Shown: positions 50,633 to 60,756, numbered from the stretch's first letter. The stretch is 64,000 nt of DNA from Pelagibacterales bacterium SAG-MED05 (GCA_014654415.1 JACWDC010000001.1:79808-143807); one strand, 5' to 3'. Notes: a model not told the origin generated them from the sequence alone. Made by a program: numbers and translations.

Positions 50633-52909
50633 ATGACAAAAAAATCCAAAATCGATCATTATTCTGATAAAGAAGCACTTGATTTTCATATAAAAGGAAA
50701 GTCAGGCAAAATTGAGATAAATTCTTCAAAGCCTTTAATAACTAAAAGAGATTTATCCTTAGCATATTCCCCAGGTGTTGCAGCCCCTGTTAAGAAAATA
50801 GCTGAAAACCCTGATCTTGTTTATGACTATACTAGCAAAGGAAATCTAGTTGCGGTGATTAGTAATGGTTCAGCAATATTAGGTCTTGGCAATCTTGGCT
50901 CTCTTGCATCAAAACCTGTGATGGAGGGAAAATCAGTATTATTTAAAAGATTTGCTGACATAGACTCGATTGATATTGAAATTAATAATAACAAAACCGA
51001 GTCTATAATTGAAACAATCAAAAATATAGCTGGAACATTTGGTGGTATAAATCTAGAAGATATTGCTGCTCCGGATTGTTTTATTATAGAACAAAAACTC
51101 AAAGAAATTTTAGATATACCTATTTTTCACGACGATCAACATGGTACTGCAATTATTACAACAGCTGCTTTAATTAATGCATTGGATGTTTCAAAAAAAC
51201 AAATTCAAAATGTAAAAATTGTAGTTAATGGAGCAGGTGCATCTGCTCAAGCTTGTGCAAATTTATTTAAAAGTTCTGGCGTTAAAAGTGAAAATATTAT
51301 CATGTGTGATAGCAAAGGAGTAATCTATAAAGGAAGAGAAAATATAGACCAATTTAAATCTGCTTTTGCAATTAATACTAAATTGAGAACTTTAAAAGAA
51401 GCAATAAAAAATACAGATGTGTTTTTAGGTCTATCAGCTAAGGATGTTGTTTCCAGAGATATGGTGAAGTCTATGGCAAAAAATCCAATAATTTTTGCTT
51501 GTGCTAATCCTGACCCTGAAATTAAACCAGAAGATATAAAACAAGTTAGATCAGATGCAATTATAGCAACTGGTAGATCTGATTATCCTAACCAAGTAAA
51601 TAATTTAATTGGTTTTCCTTATATTTTTAGAGGAGCGCTAGATGTTAGAGCTAAAGAAATTAATGAAGAAATGAAAGTTGCCGCAGCTAATGCAATTGCA
51701 TTATTAGCTAGAGAAGATGTTCCTGACGAAGTTGTATCTGCTTATGGTGGAGATAGGCCTAAATATGGAAAAGATTATATTATTCCCTCAACATTTGATC
51801 CAAGATTAATGAGCGTAATCCCATCTGCAGTGGCCCAAGCTGCTATAAAAAGTGGTGTAGCCAGAAAAAAAATTGAAGACTTCGATGCCTACAAAGATCA
51901 ATTAATAAACCGTTTAGATCCATCAATGTCTGTTATGCAGGGTATCAATGCTAAAGTGAGAAAAAATCCTAAAAGAGTTATTTTTGCCGAAGGTGAAGAT
52001 GAAAATATGCTTAAGGCAGCCATTGAATTTGGAAAAAATAGACTTGGTACACCTATACTAATTGGAACTGAAAAAAGAATTAAAGAACAGTTAAAAAAAA
52101 TTGGTTTAGATGAAAATCATAAAATTGAAATAGTAAATTCAACTGATAAAGAAAAAAGAGAAAAATATGTAAAACATTTATACAAAAGATTGCAGCGAGA
52201 AGGTCAATTAGAACGGGATGTTGATCGATTAGTGAGAAATGATCGTATTGCATGGGGAGCTTCTATGATTGCATGCAAAGATGCGGATGCAATGGTTACT
52301 GGAAATATTAGACATTATGCTGCTTCAATAGAAAAATTGAAAAAAGTTGTTGATCCAAGACCTGGTGAAGAGATTTTTGGTATGACAATGATTAATGCCA
52401 AAGGAAAAACTATTCTAGTGGCAGATACAAACGTAGAGGATTTTCCTTCAGCGCAAAGACTGGTAAACGTTTCTAAATCTTGTGTACGTGTTGCTAGATT
52501 ATTTGGATTCGATCCTAAAGTTGCATTCCTTTCTCATTCAACATTCGGTAAACCAGTATCAAAGAATACGAAACATGTAAGAGACGCTATTGAATTATTA
52601 AAGAAAGAAAAAGTAGATTTTGATTTTGATGGCGAAATGCAGCCCGACGTAGCTTTAAATCCAATTTATCAAGATGTTTATCCTTTCTCTAAAATTGTAG
52701 GTAAGGCTAATATTTTAATTATGCCAGCATTACATAGTGCGGCCATCTCCACTAAGTTAATGAGAGAATATGGGGGAGCAAAATTAATTGGACCTCTTTT
52801 AATTGGGCTAGGCCTTCCAATCGAAGTAGCTCCACTTAGATCAAGTACTTCGGATATTTTAAATTTGGCTTCAGTAGCGGCTTACTCTTCAGACATAATT
52901 GACTATTGA
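50633..52909 (+). CDS. maeB: NADP-dependent malic enzyme MaeB (malic enzyme-phosphotransacetylase-like fusion)
   Basis: This enzyme decarboxylates malate to pyruvate with NADP. The 758-residue protein has the malic domain (LAYSPGVAAPVKKIAENP, FHDDQHGTAIITTAAL) and the NAD(P)-binding domain (VVNGAGASAQACANLF, ACANPDPEI). A C-terminal phosphotransacetylase-like domain (from about residue 440; MPALHSAAISTKLM) acts as a regulatory/oligomerisation part in MaeB proteins. Length matches the fused family. It is divergent from murJ and convergent with the BON lipoprotein. Confidence 0.95.
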   Translation: MTKKSKIDHYSDKEALDFHIKGKSGKIEINSSKPLITKRDLSLAYSPGVAAPVKKIAENPDLVYDYTSKGNLVAVISNGSAILGLGNLGSLASKPVMEGKSVLFKRFADIDSIDIEINNNKTESIIETIKNIAGTFGGINLEDIAAPDCFIIEQKLKEILDIPIFHDDQHGTAIITTAALINALDVSKKQIQNVKIVVNGAGASAQACANLFKSSGVKSENIIMCDSKGVIYKGRENIDQFKSAFAINTKLRTLKEAIKNTDVFLGLSAKDVVSRDMVKSMAKNPIIFACANPDPEIKPEDIKQVRSDAIIATGRSDYPNQVNNLIGFPYIFRGALDVRAKEINEEMKVAAANAIALLAREDVPDEVVSAYGGDRPKYGKDYIIPSTFDPRLMSVIPSAVAQAAIKSGVARKKIEDFDAYKDQLINRLDPSMSVMQGINAKVRKNPKRVIFAEGEDENMLKAAIEFGKNRLGTPILIGTEKRIKEQLKKIGLDENHKIEIVNSTDKEKREKYVKHLYKRLQREGQLERDVDRLVRNDRIAWGASMIACKDADAMVTGNIRHYAASIEKLKKVVDPRPGEEIFGMTMINAKGKTILVADTNVEDFPSAQRLVNVSKSCVRVARLFGFDPKVAFLSHSTFGKPVSKNTKHVRDAIELLKKEKVDFDFDGEMQPDVALNPIYQDVYPFSKIVGKANILIMPALHSAAISTKLMREYGGAKLIGPLLIGLGLPIEVAPLRSSTSDILNLASVAAYSSDIIDY

Positions 52910-52911
52910 AA

Positions 52912-53490
52912 TTAAAGTTTATTACGACTTAATTCGGAAACCAAATATATGGATGGAATAATATCCTTAGCATCATATATTTTATTAGCTTCATCAATGA
53001 CTTCTTTTTTTTCTTCCTTATCCATTGCTATTCCAAAAATATAAATATTTTTGTTTATAGTTTCTAAAGTATAATTTCTTGATTTAGTTTTTTTGTTAAA
53101 TATTAAAGCAGATCTTAATTGACTAGTAATTAAGATATCTTTTGCTGTGCTTTTAAAATTACTCTGACCTCTGATACTAATGGCATTTTTTACTGATCGA
53201 GCACCCTTTGTTTCCCATGCCATTTTTGTTATTTTAATTTTCTCTTCTGGCTCGTCTACCTTGCCCGATAAAAATATCTGGCCATCAATTACCTCGGATT
53301 GAATAGTTAAAAAATATTTTTTCTCAGTTAAGGCTAACCTTGCATTTAAATTTTTTTGCATAATCGCATCATCAATTTGCATTCCAATAGTCCTAGGATC
53401 AAAAGTTATATCAACGCCTGTTCCAAATCTTCCGACTGAGGTACAAGAAACTAAAAAAAATATTAATAGTAAACTAGTTATTTTTTTCAT
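52912..53490 (-). CDS. BON-domain lipoprotein
   Basis: The 192-residue protein has a lipoprotein signal (LLLIFFLVSC with the lipidated Cys at about 16) and two BON-type segments: IDDAIMQKNLNARLAL...DGQIFLSGKVDEPEEKIKI and SQLRSALIF...ETINKNIYIFGIAMDKEEKKEV. This OsmY/DolP-like layout is typical of outer-membrane-associated stress lipoproteins that bind phospholipids. It overlaps the rsmI end by 17 bases, the usual pairing of rsmI with envelope lipoproteins. Confidence 0.85.
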   Translation of the reverse strand: MKKITSLLLIFFLVSCTSVGRFGTGVDITFDPRTIGMQIDDAIMQKNLNARLALTEKKYFLTIQSEVIDGQIFLSGKVDEPEEKIKITKMAWETKGARSVKNAISIRGQSNFKSTAKDILITSQLRSALIFNKKTKSRNYTLETINKNIYIFGIAMDKEEKKEVIDEANKIYDAKDIIPSIYLVSELSRNKL

Positions 53491-54316
53491 CTTTTTTTAT
53501 ATTTAAACATATTTGATAAATTTTCTTTTTATTACCTTTTTCTGACTCGAATAATAATTCAACAACATCTTTTAAGCTATATTTTTTTAAATATAATTTT
53601 GCTTTTTTAATAATTTTTTTCTCATCGAAAAATTTATCTTTAATATTTTTTTCTGATATTACAACAGTTAACTCGCCCTTAATTGGAGTTTTAAACATAT
53701 CAATTTTATCAATATCTTCCCAATAAAATGACTCATGCAACTTTGTAAGTTCTTTGGCAATTAATAATTTTCTGCCTGAAAAAAATTTTTTAAATTTTTT
53801 TAAATAAAAATTGATTTTAATGGAAGGTATAAAAAATACTTGAGAAAAACTAAATTTACAGAGGGATGATAAAGTTTTTTCTAATTCTCTCTCAGTTTTT
53901 GGCAAAAAACCATAAAAAAGAAACTGATCTTTAAAACCAGAAATACTCATTGAAGTTGTGATGGAAGATGCCCCAGGAATCGGAACAATCTTTATATTTT
54001 TTTCAATACATGTTTGAATTAGTAAACGACCTGGATCTGAAAGTGATGGGGTGCCAGCATCAGAAATTAAAGACAAAATTTTGCCTTCATTTAAATATTT
54101 TATGATTTTCTCAAGTTCTTTTTTTTCATTGAATTTGTGATAAGAAATTAATTTTTTTTTAATTTTTAAATGATTTAATAACTTTAGAGAGTGTCTAGTG
54201 TCTTCACAGAGAATTATATCAGAGTTTTTTAATACCTCTATCGCTCTTATAGTTATATCATCAAGATTTCCAATGGGAGTTGAAACAATATATAAGCTTT
54301 TAGTAGATAGTTTCAT
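53474..54316 (-). CDS. rsmI: 16S rRNA (cytidine-1402-2'-O)-methyltransferase RsmI
   Basis: RsmI methylates C1402 at the P site of the 30S subunit. The 280-residue tetrapyrrole-methylase-fold protein has TPIGNLDDITIRA, CEDTRHSLKLLNHL, ISDAGTPSLSDPG and PIPGASSITTSMSISG, all signature segments. Only three bases separate its start codon from that of the divergent LpoA-like gene, so any promoter for it must lie inside that gene. Confidence 0.95.
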   Translation of the reverse strand: MKLSTKSLYIVSTPIGNLDDITIRAIEVLKNSDIILCEDTRHSLKLLNHLKIKKKLISYHKFNEKKELEKIIKYLNEGKILSLISDAGTPSLSDPGRLLIQTCIEKNIKIVPIPGASSITTSMSISGFKDQFLFYGFLPKTERELEKTLSSLCKFSFSQVFFIPSIKINFYLKKFKKFFSGRKLLIAKELTKLHESFYWEDIDKIDMFKTPIKGELTVVISEKNIKDKFFDEKKIIKKAKLYLKKYSLKDVVELLFESEKGNKKKIYQICLNIKKDEKNN

Positions 54317-54319
54317 TTT

Positions 54320-55474
54320 ATGAGAAATAAATTTATAATAATAGTATCTTATTTATTAATCTTTTTTAATTCTAATTTATTAAGCAACGAAAACAATAAT
54401 GCTCTTAAAATAGGTTTGCTTGCGCCTTTAAGTGGTGAATATAAAGAGCTAGGAAATTCTCTATTATATTCATTGCAATTAGCATTAAATGAAATTGATG
54501 ACAAAAATGTTTACATAATACCTCAGGACTCTGGCTCTAATGACAAAAAAAAATTAAATGATGCAGTTAGAGAACTTAGGTCAAAAAACATTAATATTGT
54601 AATTGGACCAATTAATAACGAAGATTTTGAAGAAGTAAAAAAATTTAATGACATTATCTTTATTTCACCATCAAATATAGATCCTGAGTTTCAACAGAAT
54701 GTAATTAGTATTGGTATTAGTTTCGAGTCTCAAATGATAGCTCTAGTAAAATTTATTAAACAACAAAAAAAAAATAAGCCTATAATTTTTATACCAAAAA
54801 ATAATTATACAAGTTTAATTGAAAAAAAATTAGATAAACTAAACTTAAATGAATATAAAATTTTTAAATATAACCCTGATCCAAAAATCCTTACTGGTGA
54901 AATTGAAATACTAACTAATTATTCGCAGAGAAAAAAGAATCTGAAATTAAGAAAAAAAATTTTTGAGGACAAAGATGATGAACAGTCAAAACGTCAATTA
55001 GCAAGATTAGAACAAAAATATACTTTGGGAGATGTAAATTTTGACTCGGTAATTATTATTGATTTTGGAAGTAGTTTAAAAAGTGTTTTAACTTCATTAA
55101 TATTTACTGATGTTGATCAAAAAAAAGTTTTATTTACAACTGTCAATCAATGGTTTGATGAAAGTATTTTTTATGAAAATACTGTAAAGAATTTATATTA
55201 TCCATCAGTCAATTATAAAGAATTTAAAAAATATAAAGATAAGTATTTTAAAACATTCAATAATTATCCCAGTGAAATAACAATTTTAGCCTATGATGCT
55301 TTGGGTTTGATTTATTATGTATGGAAAAAAAATGGAAAAATAAATTCAGTAAATGATTTTTCATTTAAAGGAAAAGTCAAAGGTAAAATTGGAACTTTTA
55401 GTTTTAATAATAAAAAAATAATACAAGATCTCAATATATATAAGGCTGAAAATAATCAATTTAAAAAATTTTAA
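54320..55474 (+). CDS. LpoA/LppC-like penicillin-binding protein activator
   Basis: A periplasmic protein of the periplasmic-binding fold (COG3107/LppC) that in gammaproteobacteria activates PBP1a. The 384-residue protein has a signal peptide (FIIIVSYLLIFFNSNLLS), then KIGLLAPLSGEYKELGNSLLYSLQLALNEI, IVIGPINNEDF and YDALGLIYYVW, typical of the Leu/Ile/Val-binding-type fold. No lipobox is seen, so it may be soluble. Its neighbour rsmI is the same partner as in E. coli and other proteobacteria, supporting the LpoA call. Activation of a PBP is inferred. Confidence 0.75.
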   Translation: MRNKFIIIVSYLLIFFNSNLLSNENNNALKIGLLAPLSGEYKELGNSLLYSLQLALNEIDDKNVYIIPQDSGSNDKKKLNDAVRELRSKNINIVIGPINNEDFEEVKKFNDIIFISPSNIDPEFQQNVISIGISFESQMIALVKFIKQQKKNKPIIFIPKNNYTSLIEKKLDKLNLNEYKIFKYNPDPKILTGEIEILTNYSQRKKNLKLRKKIFEDKDDEQSKRQLARLEQKYTLGDVNFDSVIIIDFGSSLKSVLTSLIFTDVDQKKVLFTTVNQWFDESIFYENTVKNLYYPSVNYKEFKKYKDKYFKTFNNYPSEITILAYDALGLIYYVWKKNGKINSVNDFSFKGKVKGKIGTFSFNNKKIIQDLNIYKAENNQFKKF

Positions 55475-56040
55475 TCTTTCGTTTCATTTTTTTAAAAGCA
55501 ATATATCTATGATCAATTTTAATTTTTTTTTGCTTTAGACATTTGTCCAAAAGTAATAGATTTTGAAAGTGGAATAAATATAGAATCATAACCAAATCCT
55601 TTGTTTCCAAGAATTTTATATGAAATTGATCCTTCGATTTGACCTCTGACTGTAATGATTTTTCCTTCAGGATATTTTAAAGATAAGCAGCAAACAAAAG
55701 TTGCAGATCTATTTTTTTTATTTTTCATTTTTTTTAATATAAATTTCATGGCGTTAGAAAAACTTCCATATTTTTTTGCCCATCTAGCAGAATAAATTCC
55801 AGGCTTTCCACTTAAAGCATTAATGCAAAGTCCTGAGTCATCAGAAATAACAGGTAAATTAGTAAATCTAGAAAAATAATTTACCTTTAGTTTAGCGTTT
55901 GCTGCGAAGGTTTTTCCAGTTTCTTTGGGGCTTTTAATCTTTAGATTCTCAGGTGAAATCTTCTTTATTTTTTTAGATATTAAATAGCTTATTTCTTTAA
56001 ATTTACCTTTGTTGTGAGTGCCAATTAAAATTTTTTTCAT
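55461..56040 (-). pseudogene. rdgB: RdgB/HAM1 XTP/dITP pyrophosphatase, frameshifted near the C-terminus
   Basis: RdgB removes non-canonical purine triphosphates (dITP, XTP) from the pool. The reading frame gives GTHNKGKFKEI, SDDSGLCINALSGKPGIYSARWA and GFGYDSIF, but stops at 55519 after MSKAKKN, short of the family's conserved end. Deleting one A from a run of nine (plus coordinates 55523-55531) restores IKIDHRYIAFKKMKRK and a 192-residue protein ending at 55461. KID/SHR-x-RAF is the family's C-terminal motif. The restored end would overlap the convergent LpoA-like gene. Confidence 0.85.
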
Positions 56041-56081
56041 CTATGCCTAGTAATTTAAAATTAACTCACTATATAGCAATT

Positions 56082-56663
56082 ATGATGGGTGAAGATAATA
56101 AAAAAAAACAAGATTCTTCTGAAGAAAATGTTGAAAATAACCAAGGTCCAAAGGAAGAAAAATCAATTGAAGAAAAGCTTAAAGAATCTGATGATAAGTT
56201 GTTAAGATCATTAGCAGAAATAGAAAATCAAAGACGTAGATTTGAAAAAGAAATTAAAGATGCATTTGAATTTGGATCATTTAACTTTGCTAAAGAAAGT
56301 CTAGCAATTTTAGATAATTTACAAAGAGCAAAATTAGCGATTAAAAATGATGAAAATCTCAAAGCAAATAAAGATTTAGATAAATTTCTAGAAAATATAA
56401 CAATTATTGAAAAAGATTTAATTACTATATTTGAAAAAAATAGAATTAAAAAAATTGATACAAAAAATAAAAAATTTGACCCAAATTTACATCAAGCTAT
56501 GTCAGAAATAGAAGATGAAAGTAAAGATACGGGAAGTATTATTCAAGAAATCCAATCTGGCTATATGCTAGCAGAAAGGCTTTTAAGGCCTGCTTTAGTA
56601 AGCGTCGCTAAGAAAAAAACACCGAAAAAAGAGGAAAAAGATCAAAAAAAAGAAGATAAATAG
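56082..56663 (+). CDS. grpE: Nucleotide exchange factor GrpE
   Basis: GrpE swaps ADP for ATP on DnaK. From ATG 56082 (or 56085, starting MGEDNKKK) it has about 193 residues: an acidic disordered head (KKKQDSSEENVENNQ), a long helix with ENQRRRFEKEI, and the C-terminal beta domain ending QEIQSGYMLAERLLRPALVSV. A start at 56043 would add 13 uncharacteristic residues and stand two bases from the divergent rdgB start, so the inner ATG is preferred. hrcA, which often precedes grpE, is missing. dnaK and dnaJ follow. Confidence 0.92.
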   Translation: MMGEDNKKKQDSSEENVENNQGPKEEKSIEEKLKESDDKLLRSLAEIENQRRRFEKEIKDAFEFGSFNFAKESLAILDNLQRAKLAIKNDENLKANKDLDKFLENITIIEKDLITIFEKNRIKKIDTKNKKFDPNLHQAMSEIEDESKDTGSIIQEIQSGYMLAERLLRPALVSVAKKKTPKKEEKDQKKEDK

Positions 56664-56693
56664 CCTTGTAGAAGGAAAAAAAACACCCATATA
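56664..56693 (+). promoter_or_regulatory. Predicted sigma32 (RpoH) heat-shock promoter of dnaK
   Basis: CCTTGTA (56664-56670) and CCCATATA (56686-56693) are separated by 15 bases, close to the RpoH consensus CTTGAA-N13-17-CCCCAT. It lies directly after the grpE stop codon and about 32 bases upstream of the dnaK start. The CCCAT -10 is unusual in this AT-rich sequence, which strengthens the match. Confidence 0.6.
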
Positions 56694-56724
56694 AAAAAAG
56701 TATTAATCGAAGGAACTAAAAATT

Positions 56725-58647
56725 ATGAGCAAAGTAATTGGAATAGATTTAGGAACAACAAATTCATGTGTGGCCATCATGGATGGATCGCAAGCTAAAG
56801 TTTTAGAAAACGCTGAAGGAACAAGGACTACCCCTTCAGTAGTTGCTTTTATAGATAATGAAGAAAAACTTATTGGTCAACCTGCTAAAAGACAAGCTGT
56901 AACAAATGCACAAGATACAATATTCGCTACTAAAAGATTAATTGGAAGATCTTTTGAAGATGAAACAGTTAAAAAAGACATTGGAAGAGTTCCTTTTAAA
57001 ATAATTAAATCAAACAATGGGGAAGCTTGGGTTGAAGGTAAGGGGAAGAAATACTCTCCTTCACAAATATCTGCTTTCATTTTACAAAAAATGAAAGAAA
57101 CGGCTGAAAAATATTTGGGTCAAGCTGTAACTAAAGCTGTAATTACTGTTCCTGCATATTTTAATGACGCTCAAAGACAAGCAACAAAAGATGCCGGTAA
57201 AATTGCAGGTCTTGAAGTTTTAAGAATCATAAATGAACCAACTGCTGCTGCTTTAGCTTATGGATTAGATAAAAAGAATGGACAAAAAATTGCGGTGTAC
57301 GATTTAGGTGGTGGAACATTTGATGTTTCAATATTAGAAATTGGAGATGGAGTCTTTGAAGTTAAATCAACTAATGGTGATACTTTTTTAGGGGGTGAAG
57401 ACTTTGATGATGCAATAGTAAAATATTTAATAGATGAATTTAAAAAAGACAATGGAATTGATTTAAGAAATGACAAGTTGGCTTTACAAAGATTGAAGGA
57501 AGCTGCAGAAAAAGCAAAAATAGAATTATCTTCTGCGGCTCAAACAGAAATAAACTTACCTTTTATTACAGCTGATAAGACTGGACCAAAGCATGTTAAT
57601 TTAAAACTTACTAGAGCAAAACTCGAAGCTTTAGTGTCAGATCTTGTAGAGAGAACTTTAGAACCATGTAAAGTAGCTCTTAAAGACTCTGGATTCTCGG
57701 CAGCTGAAATTAATGAAGTAGTATTGGTCGGTGGAATGACTAGAATGCCTAAAATTGTTGAGACAGTTAAGACATTCTTTGGCAAAGAACCAAATAAAAG
57801 CGTAAACCCTGATGAAGTGGTAGCTATGGGAGCAGCTATTCAAGCGGGTGTTTTACAAGGTGATGTTAAAGATGTTTTGTTATTAGATGTAACTCCGTTA
57901 TCTCTAGGAATAGAAACTTTAGGTGGCGTGTCGACTAAATTAATTGAAAAGAATACAACTATCCCAACTAAAAAAAGTCAAGTATTTTCTACTGCAGAAG
58001 ATAATCAACCTGCTGTTTCAATAAGAGTTCTTCAAGGTGAAAGAGAGATGGCTTCTGACAATAAAATTTTAGGAAATTTTGAGTTAGTGGGAATACCCCC
58101 AGCTGCTAGAGGAACACCTCAGATTGAAGTTACTTTTGATATTGATGCAAATGGAATTGTAAACGTTTCTGCTAAAGATAAAGGAACTGGAAAAGAACAG
58201 AAGATTCAAATTCAAGCGTCCGGCGGTTTATCGGAAGAAGAAATTCAAAAAATGGTTAAAGAAGCTGAAGCTAACAAAGAAGCTGATAAAAAGAAAAGAG
58301 AGTCAGTCGATGCAAGAAACCAAGCTGACAGTTTGGTTTTTTCAACTGAAAAAAGCTTAAAAGAACATGGAGACAAAATTTCTGCTGAAGAGAAAAAAGC
58401 AATAGAAAATGGCATTGCAGATCTTAAAAAATCTTTAGAAGGAACAGATTCTGAAGATATTAAGAAAAAAACTCAAGGCTTGATACAAGCTTCAATGAAA
58501 CTAGGTGAAGCGGTTTATAAAAGTCAGCAAAAACCTGAGGCTAAAGCAAAAGACTCTAAAGACACAAAACAAGAAGAAAAAGATAAAGATAATGTTGTAG
58601 ATGCAGATTTTGAAGACGTAAAAGAAGATAAAGAAAAAAGCGCCTAA
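56725..58647 (+). CDS. dnaK: Hsp70 chaperone DnaK
   Basis: DnaK is the main ATP-dependent Hsp70 chaperone, cycling with DnaJ and GrpE. The 640-residue protein begins [18 protein letters not shown], has the nucleotide-domain segments [36 protein letters not shown], and [13 protein letters not shown], the linker [19 protein letters not shown], and the substrate domain. A GGAAC sequence lies close ahead of the ATG. A predicted RpoH promoter stands in the short gap after grpE. Confidence 0.98.
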   Translation: MSKVIGIDLGTTNSCVAIMDGSQAKVLENAEGTRTTPSVVAFIDNEEKLIGQPAKRQAVTNAQDTIFATKRLIGRSFEDETVKKDIGRVPFKIIKSNNGEAWVEGKGKKYSPSQISAFILQKMKETAEKYLGQAVTKAVITVPAYFNDAQRQATKDAGKIAGLEVLRIINEPTAAALAYGLDKKNGQKIAVYDLGGGTFDVSILEIGDGVFEVKSTNGDTFLGGEDFDDAIVKYLIDEFKKDNGIDLRNDKLALQRLKEAAEKAKIELSSAAQTEINLPFITADKTGPKHVNLKLTRAKLEALVSDLVERTLEPCKVALKDSGFSAAEINEVVLVGGMTRMPKIVETVKTFFGKEPNKSVNPDEVVAMGAAIQAGVLQGDVKDVLLLDVTPLSLGIETLGGVSTKLIEKNTTIPTKKSQVFSTAEDNQPAVSIRVLQGEREMASDNKILGNFELVGIPPAARGTPQIEVTFDIDANGIVNVSAKDKGTGKEQKIQIQASGGLSEEEIQKMVKEAEANKEADKKKRESVDARNQADSLVFSTEKSLKEHGDKISAEEKKAIENGIADLKKSLEGTDSEDIKKKTQGLIQASMKLGEAVYKSQQKPEAKAKDSKDTKQEEKDKDNVVDADFEDVKEDKEKSA

Positions 58648-58670
58648 GATAATTAATAAGGAGACGTCCT

Positions 58671-59798
58671 GTGGCTAAAAGAGATTATTATGATGTCTTG
58701 GGTGTAACTAAATCCGCATCTAAAGAGGAAATTAAAAAAGCCTATCGTAAATTAGCTCTTAAGTATCACCCAGATAAAACAAAAGGCGATAAAACTTCTG
58801 AGGAAAAGTTCAAAGAAGCAAGTGAAGCTTATCATGTACTTTCTGATGAAAAGAGAAAAACAAATTACGATCAATTTGGTCATGCTGCTTTTGATGGAAC
58901 TGGAGGTGGCGGACAAGGTTTTGGAGGATTCGATTTCAATTCTTCTTCGTTCTCTGACATATTTGAAGATTTCTTTGGAGATTTTGGAGGTGGGGGATCG
59001 TCTAGAAGGTCCAGCAACAGAGGAAATGATTTAAGATATGATGTAAGCATCAATTTAGAAGATGCTTATAAAGGACTAGAAAAAAACGTTAAGTATACTA
59101 CTTATAAAAAATGTTCTTCATGTTCAGGTAGTGGGGCAGCAAAAGGTTCTAAACCTTTAAAATGTAGTTATTGCTCAGGTAGAGGTAAAGTCAGAACTAA
59201 CCAGGGTTTTTTTACAATCCAACAAACCTGTCCTCAATGCAGTGGTTATGGGGAGACAATAGGAAATCCATGTAAAACTTGTAGTGGTAATGGAAAAGTA
59301 CAGGGAAATGAAAATGTAACAGTAAAAATTCCTAAGGGAGTTGATGATGGCACTAGAATAAGATTATCGGGCAAAGGTGAAGCTGGTTCAAAAGGTGGTT
59401 CTAATGGCGATCTCTATCTTTTTATTTCTATTGATAACCATAATATTTTCAAAAGATCTGAAGAGAATCTATATTATGAACTTCCCATTTCTTTTTCTAA
59501 TGCTGCCTTAGGAACAACAGTTGAAGTCCCTTCTATTGACGGTGGAAAGTCTAAAATTAAAATTCCTCCTGGAACTCAACATGGCAAACAATTTAGATTA
59601 AAAGGCAAAGGAATGCCACTTTTGAGAAGAAATGTATTTGGAGATTTATACATAAGAATTGTTACTCAGGTTCCTACGTCCATCTCTAAAAGACAAAAAG
59701 AAATATTAGAAGAATTTAATGAAATAGAGTCTAATAAACCTGATCCAGTAATTAAAAGTTTTTTTGAAAAAGCCAAAAATTTTTGGAAAAGGTCTTAA
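58671..59798 (+). CDS. dnaJ: Chaperone DnaJ
   Basis: DnaJ delivers substrates to DnaK and stimulates its ATPase. The 375-residue protein starts at GTG (ribosome site AAGGAG) and has the J domain with HPD in [10 protein letters not shown], a Gly/Phe-rich stretch (about 73-110), and four CxxCxGxG-type zinc repeats ([32 protein letters not shown]). The C-terminal substrate domains follow. It follows dnaK by 23 bases. Confidence 0.98.
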   Translation: MAKRDYYDVLGVTKSASKEEIKKAYRKLALKYHPDKTKGDKTSEEKFKEASEAYHVLSDEKRKTNYDQFGHAAFDGTGGGGQGFGGFDFNSSSFSDIFEDFFGDFGGGGSSRRSSNRGNDLRYDVSINLEDAYKGLEKNVKYTTYKKCSSCSGSGAAKGSKPLKCSYCSGRGKVRTNQGFFTIQQTCPQCSGYGETIGNPCKTCSGNGKVQGNENVTVKIPKGVDDGTRIRLSGKGEAGSKGGSNGDLYLFISIDNHNIFKRSEENLYYELPISFSNAALGTTVEVPSIDGGKSKIKIPPGTQHGKQFRLKGKGMPLLRRNVFGDLYIRIVTQVPTSISKRQKEILEEFNEIESNKPDPVIKSFFEKAKNFWKRS

Positions 59799-59803
59799 AC
59801 TAA

Positions 59804-59974
59804 ATGGAAACTGAGAAAATAATGTCTGCAATATTTTTAATTGCAGTATTAATTTTAATCCTACCTGCATTTTTATCTACAAATAATAAGATAAAACAAT
59901 TTTTAAAAAATTTATCTATTTGGGCTGTAATTGTTCTTATTATTATTGTAATTATAAATCTAATAAAGGGATGA
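59804..59974 (+). CDS. Tiny two-helix membrane protein, unknown
   Basis: A 56-codon ORF between dnaJ and dapB. It starts ATG at 59804 (METEKIMSAIF...) and ends in a TGA that overlaps the dapB start (ATGA), suggesting coupled translation. It has two hydrophobic helices (about residues 7-24 and 37-53) joined by a polar loop NNKIKQFLKNLSIW. The loop-plus-IW pattern recalls the membrane segment at the start of alphaproteobacterial TIGR02281 aspartic proteases, but no protease domain follows. The function is unknown. Confidence 0.55.
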   Translation: METEKIMSAIFLIAVLILILPAFLSTNNKIKQFLKNLSIWAVIVLIIIVIINLIKG

Positions 59975-60746
59975 AAAAAATTAATTTATCAATAACTGGT
60001 TGTATGGGAAGAATGGGACAACAACTCATCAAAACCTCGAGGGCAAATAAAAACTTTAAGCTAGTATCTCTAACAGAAAATAGAATAATAAATAAAAATA
60101 TAATGGGTATCAGACCTAATCTTAATACTGAAAATGCGTTCAAAAAAGCAAATGTGATAATAGACTTTACAATACCTAAATGTACTTTAGAAGTTTTAAA
60201 AATTGCATCAAAACTAAATAAAAGAGTCGTTATAGGAACTACAGGATTTAGTAAAAAAGAGGAAAATATAATAAAAAATACTCAAGAAAAATTCCTATTC
60301 TTAAAGCTGGAAATATGAGTCTAGGAGTAAACTTGCTAATATATTTAACTGAAATCGCTTCAAAATCACTAAATAATAATTTCTTAAATAAAGTTTTTGA
60401 AATCCACCATAAAAACAAGAAAGATCATCCTTCAGGAACAGCTTTAATGCTTGGTAAAGGTATAGCCGTAGGAAAAAATAAAGATTTTTATAGATTAATA
60501 GGAAAAAAATATCTAAATAAAAAATCTTTCCCTTACGGAAAAAAAATTAATTTTAATTCAATGAGAAAAGGCGCAGTTATAGGTGAACATGAAGTTTCTT
60601 TTTCAAGTGGAAAAGAAATAATTTCTTTAAATCATGAGGCTTTTGATAGAGCTCTTTTTGCAGAAGGTGCATTAACAGCAGCAAAATGGATAAAAGGAAA
60701 AAAACCTGGCTTATATTCTATGAGAAACGTTTTGAATTTTAAATAA
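59971..60746 (+). pseudogene. dapB: 4-hydroxy-tetrahydrodipicolinate reductase DapB, frameshifted
   Basis: DapB makes tetrahydrodipicolinate in lysine and peptidoglycan (diaminopimelate) synthesis. The first part (LSITGCMGRMGQQLIK, VIIDFTIPKCTLEVL, VVIGTTGFSKKE) runs into a stop at about 60318. The second part resumes in the other frame (KAGNMSLGVNLL, EIHHKNKKDHPSGTALMLGK, GEHEVSFSS). The break is at a run of five A residues (60287-60291). One added A gives QEKIPILKAGNMSLGV and a normal 258-residue DapB. No other defect is visible. Confidence 0.88.
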
Positions 60747-60756
60747 ATTTAAAACA

